NCBI GenBank assembly: GCA_964001305.1
Contig: CAXFAI010000019.1
Location: 1 to 64,000, forward strand
Source: CAJXMH01 sp964001305
Lineage (GTDB): Bacteria > Bacteroidota > Bacteroidia > Flavobacteriales_E > Vicingaceae
Length of the DNA: 64,000 nucleotides
Direction of reading: 5' to 3'
Shown here one piece after another: positions 62,212 through 64,000 of this stretch. How positions within the stretch are numbered: the first letter of the stretch is position 1; each line of letters starts with the position of its first letter. The notes below the pieces were generated by a model. The model was not told the DNA's origin. It made no database searches and saw nothing but the letters and a program-made list of their open reading frames with translations. Position numbers and translations under genes: made by a program.

Positions 62212-62518
62212 AAATTAAATATGCGGAATTACATGTTCCACTTGGGTTTATACATTCTAAAACTGACTCTGAAGAATTTACTGTAATAACAGCTGCTCCG
62301 GAACCTGGGGCTACTTCTTCTACTTCAACAACCATCAAAAATTTCGGACTTTCTTCATGCTCATCAAGGTACGTTTGAATGGCTTGAGGAATATCTTCAC
62401 TTCCTTCTTGGTATCCTACGGTTTGTAAGTAATCGTATTTTTCTTCTGGCACCGCTATGGTTAGGGTAACCATTTGATTTGCAACCTCTGTTGCGGTTAT
62501 ACTCCATGAATTTGGCAT
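62147..62518 (-). CDS. Unknown 123-residue protein upstream of the kinase
   Basis: I do not recognise a family. The product has no signal peptide or membrane helix. It is acidic in the middle (VPEEKYDYLQTVGYQEGSED, DEHEESPKF), with beta-rich stretches (FLMVVEVEEV, AAVITVNSS) and two cysteines (ECINPSGTCNS), and ends in a short basic tail (GQKSKGRN). Codon choice and amino-acid balance look coding. Its 3' end overlaps the kinase gene by 65 bases in another frame. It could be co-transcribed with the two-component pair. Confidence 0.55.
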   Translation of the reverse strand: MPNSWSITATEVANQMVTLTIAVPEEKYDYLQTVGYQEGSEDIPQAIQTYLDEHEESPKFLMVVEVEEVAPGSGAAVITVNSSESVLECINPSGTCNSAYLIYDSANNIVEAGQKSKGRNTLA

Positions 62519-62546
62519 AATGGTTTTATTTGTGATTTGTATCCTT

Positions 62547-62576
62547 TAAATATACAAGAATGCTTCACAAATCAAA
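62547..62576 (-). promoter_or_regulatory. Possible promoter for the small gene and two-component pair
   Basis: On the minus strand TTTG (62573-62576), an 18-base spacer and TATATTTA (62547-62554) lie about 30 bases before the start. The spacer is one base short and the -7 box ends in A, so this is weak. Confidence 0.3.
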
Positions 62577-62785
62577 CATACAACAACTGAAAAATTTTAA
62601 TTCTCAAGACCTTTAACTGATATCTAATGCTTCTTTTTTGCATTGGCATCAAAAATGAATTTAATCGGTCAAATAGCCTTCATGGCATTTATGTAAATCC
62701 TTCTCATTATTATCCGTGATTTTATGTTTAAACACAGCATAATTAACTCGGCTAATGCTACTTTTACAGTCCCAAAAAAGGACTC

Positions 62786-64000
62786 ATGGATTATAATTTT
62801 TCAGAAATAGAAGAAAGATGGAGAAAATACTGGCAAGAGCATAACACCTACGCCAGTAAAGTTGACAAAAGCAAAAAGAAATTCTATGTTTTAGATATGT
62901 TTCCTTACCCTTCTGGAGCAGGTTTGCATGTTGGTCATCCTTTAGGCTATATCGCTTCTGACATTTATGCCAGATTCAAAAAGCATCAAGGTTTTAACGT
63001 ACTTCACCCAATGGGTTATGATTCATTTGGTTTGCCAGCAGAGCAGTATGCAATTCAAACTGGGCAACACCCAAAAATTACAACCGAAGAAAATATTTCC
63101 ACTTATCGCCGACAATTAGACTTAATCGGTTTTTCTTATGATTGGAATAGAGAAGTAAGGACCAGCAATCCGGAATACTATAAATGGACACAGTGGATAT
63201 TTATTCAATTGTTTAATTCATGGTATAACTTAAATACAAATCAAGCAGAGTCTATTGACCTGCTAATTACACATTTTGAAAATAAAGGAACTTCAGATTT
63301 AGATGCCCACACGGACAATGAAAATTTATTTTCTGCAGATGAGTGGAATAATTTCACTGAGCAAAAACAAGCAGAAATTCTAATGGATTTTCGTTTAGCA
63401 TACCTTTCTGACTCGTATGTAAATTGGTGTCCTGCACTTGGTACCGTTTTGGCTAATGATGAAATCAAAGACGGACTTTCTGAAAGAGGGGGTTATCCTG
63501 TTGAAAGAAAGAAAATGAAGCAATGGAGCATGCGAATTACTGCATATGCTGATAGACTTTTAACCGGCTTAGATGAACTTGATTGGTCAGATGCTTTAAA
63601 AGAAATTCAAAGAAACTGGATCGGAAAATCGAAAGGGGCTTCTGTCAATTTTGAAGTTGACGAACATAATGAATCCATAGAAGTTTTTACGACAAGACCT
63701 GATACCCTATTTGGTGTGTCTTTTATGGTTCTCGCGCCTGAACATGAACTGGTAGACAAACTAACAACAAGCGAGCAAAAACAGACCATTGAAGAATACA
63801 AAGCTTATGCAGCAAGTCGCTCAGAACGTGAGCGAATGACTGAAGTAAAAAAAGTGAGTGGTGCTTTTACAGGTGCTTATGCAATTCATCCATTTACTAA
63901 GGCCAAAATTCCAATTTGGATTGGAGATTATGTGTTAGCTGGTTATGGAACAGGAGCTGTTATGGCAGTTCCTTCTGGAGACCAAAGAGATTGGGATTTT
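62786..64000 (+). CDS. leuS: Leucyl-tRNA synthetase, 5' part
   Basis: LeuS charges tRNA-Leu. Only the first 405 codons are in the window; the frame is open to the right edge. It begins MDYNFSEIEERWRKYWQEHN, with the HIGH-type motif HVGH (48-51) in YPSGAGLHVGHPLGYIASD, and QWSMRITAYADRLL. The CP1 editing domain begins at about residue 230 and includes TTRPDTLFG (302-310), the threonine-rich editing site, then GTGAVMAVPSGDQRDWDF. A LeuS is usually 800-950 residues, so about half is missing. The start ATG at 62786 gives the normal N-terminus. Confidence 0.96.
   Translation, partial: MDYNFSEIEERWRKYWQEHNTYASKVDKSKKKFYVLDMFPYPSGAGLHVGHPLGYIASDIYARFKKHQGFNVLHPMGYDSFGLPAEQYAIQTGQHPKITTEENISTYRRQLDLIGFSYDWNREVRTSNPEYYKWTQWIFIQLFNSWYNLNTNQAESIDLLITHFENKGTSDLDAHTDNENLFSADEWNNFTEQKQAEILMDFRLAYLSDSYVNWCPALGTVLANDEIKDGLSERGGYPVERKKMKQWSMRITAYADRLLTGLDELDWSDALKEIQRNWIGKSKGASVNFEVDEHNESIEVFTTRPDTLFGVSFMVLAPEHELVDKLTTSEQKQTIEEYKAYAASRSERERMTEVKKVSGAFTGAYAIHPFTKAKIPIWIGDYVLAGYGTGAVMAVPSGDQRDWDF

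Noticed and set aside
59742..62518. Two-component pair with small protein considered as a defence or signalling island
   Set aside because: The kinase and regulator are a common Bacteroidota type, and no effector or nuclease gene accompanies them.

Overview
The window is core-genome DNA from a Gram-negative member of the Bacteroidota, most likely in or near the Flavobacteriales. It is AT-rich and densely packed. It carries two type IX secretion (T9SS) modules, a secreted protein with a T9SS sorting tail, TAnnTTTG-type -7 promoter elements, starts that mostly lack Shine-Dalgarno sequences, an FtsZ ending in the NSFLHDNVD tail, and lipopolysaccharide and lipoprotein genes (lnt, lptB, lptE-like, kdsD). 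MurE has the DNPR motif of meso-diaminopimelate ligases. I saw no tRNA, rRNA, insertion sequence, prophage, CRISPR array or defence island. No intergenic stretch exceeds about 280 bases.

Layout. 1-4550: a truncated unknown membrane-anchored gene, then hemH, lpdA and lnt, all on the minus strand. 4611-12287: a secreted endonuclease (plus), then porU and porV (minus), the T9SS sortase and its shuttle partner. 12448-18464: pssA-purS (plus), then lptB, a DUF5686-type protein, tatC and kdsD (minus). 18571-24673: recQ, an ABC-F ATPase, an esterase-like hydrolase and a MATE transporter in convergent and divergent pairs. 24725-30577: porP/sprF-gldK-gldL-gldM-gldN (minus), the T9SS motor and ring operon. 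30693-34183: a ureohydrolase-fold protein lacking metal ligands, coupled to topA (minus). 34425-41022: miaB, a sigma-54-type activator, lptE-like, a TPR-like protein and secG (plus), then groES-groEL behind a -24/-12 promoter. 41092-42754: two paralogous small lipoproteins and yqeY (minus). 42855-58102: a long dcw operon, mraZ-rsmH-ftsL-ftsI-murE-mraY-murD-ftsW-murG-murC-ftsQ-ftsA-ftsZ (minus), preceded by a three-box MraZ operator. 58380-64000: an alpha/beta hydrolase and engB (plus), a LuxR-type response regulator with a TPR histidine kinase and a small unknown protein (minus), and the 5' part of leuS (plus).

The common theme is the cell envelope: outer-membrane and lipoprotein biogenesis (lnt, lptB, lptE, kdsD, pssA), three export routes (Tat, SecG, T9SS), and the peptidoglycan and division cluster. 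I found no clear undescribed multi-gene system. The best leads are a sensor-less sigma-54 activator with a sigma-54-type promoter at groESL, a ureohydrolase-fold probable pseudoenzyme beside the T9SS operon, the paired lipoproteins with glycine-rich membrane tails, two unexplained palindromes in regulatory positions, and the MraZ operator.
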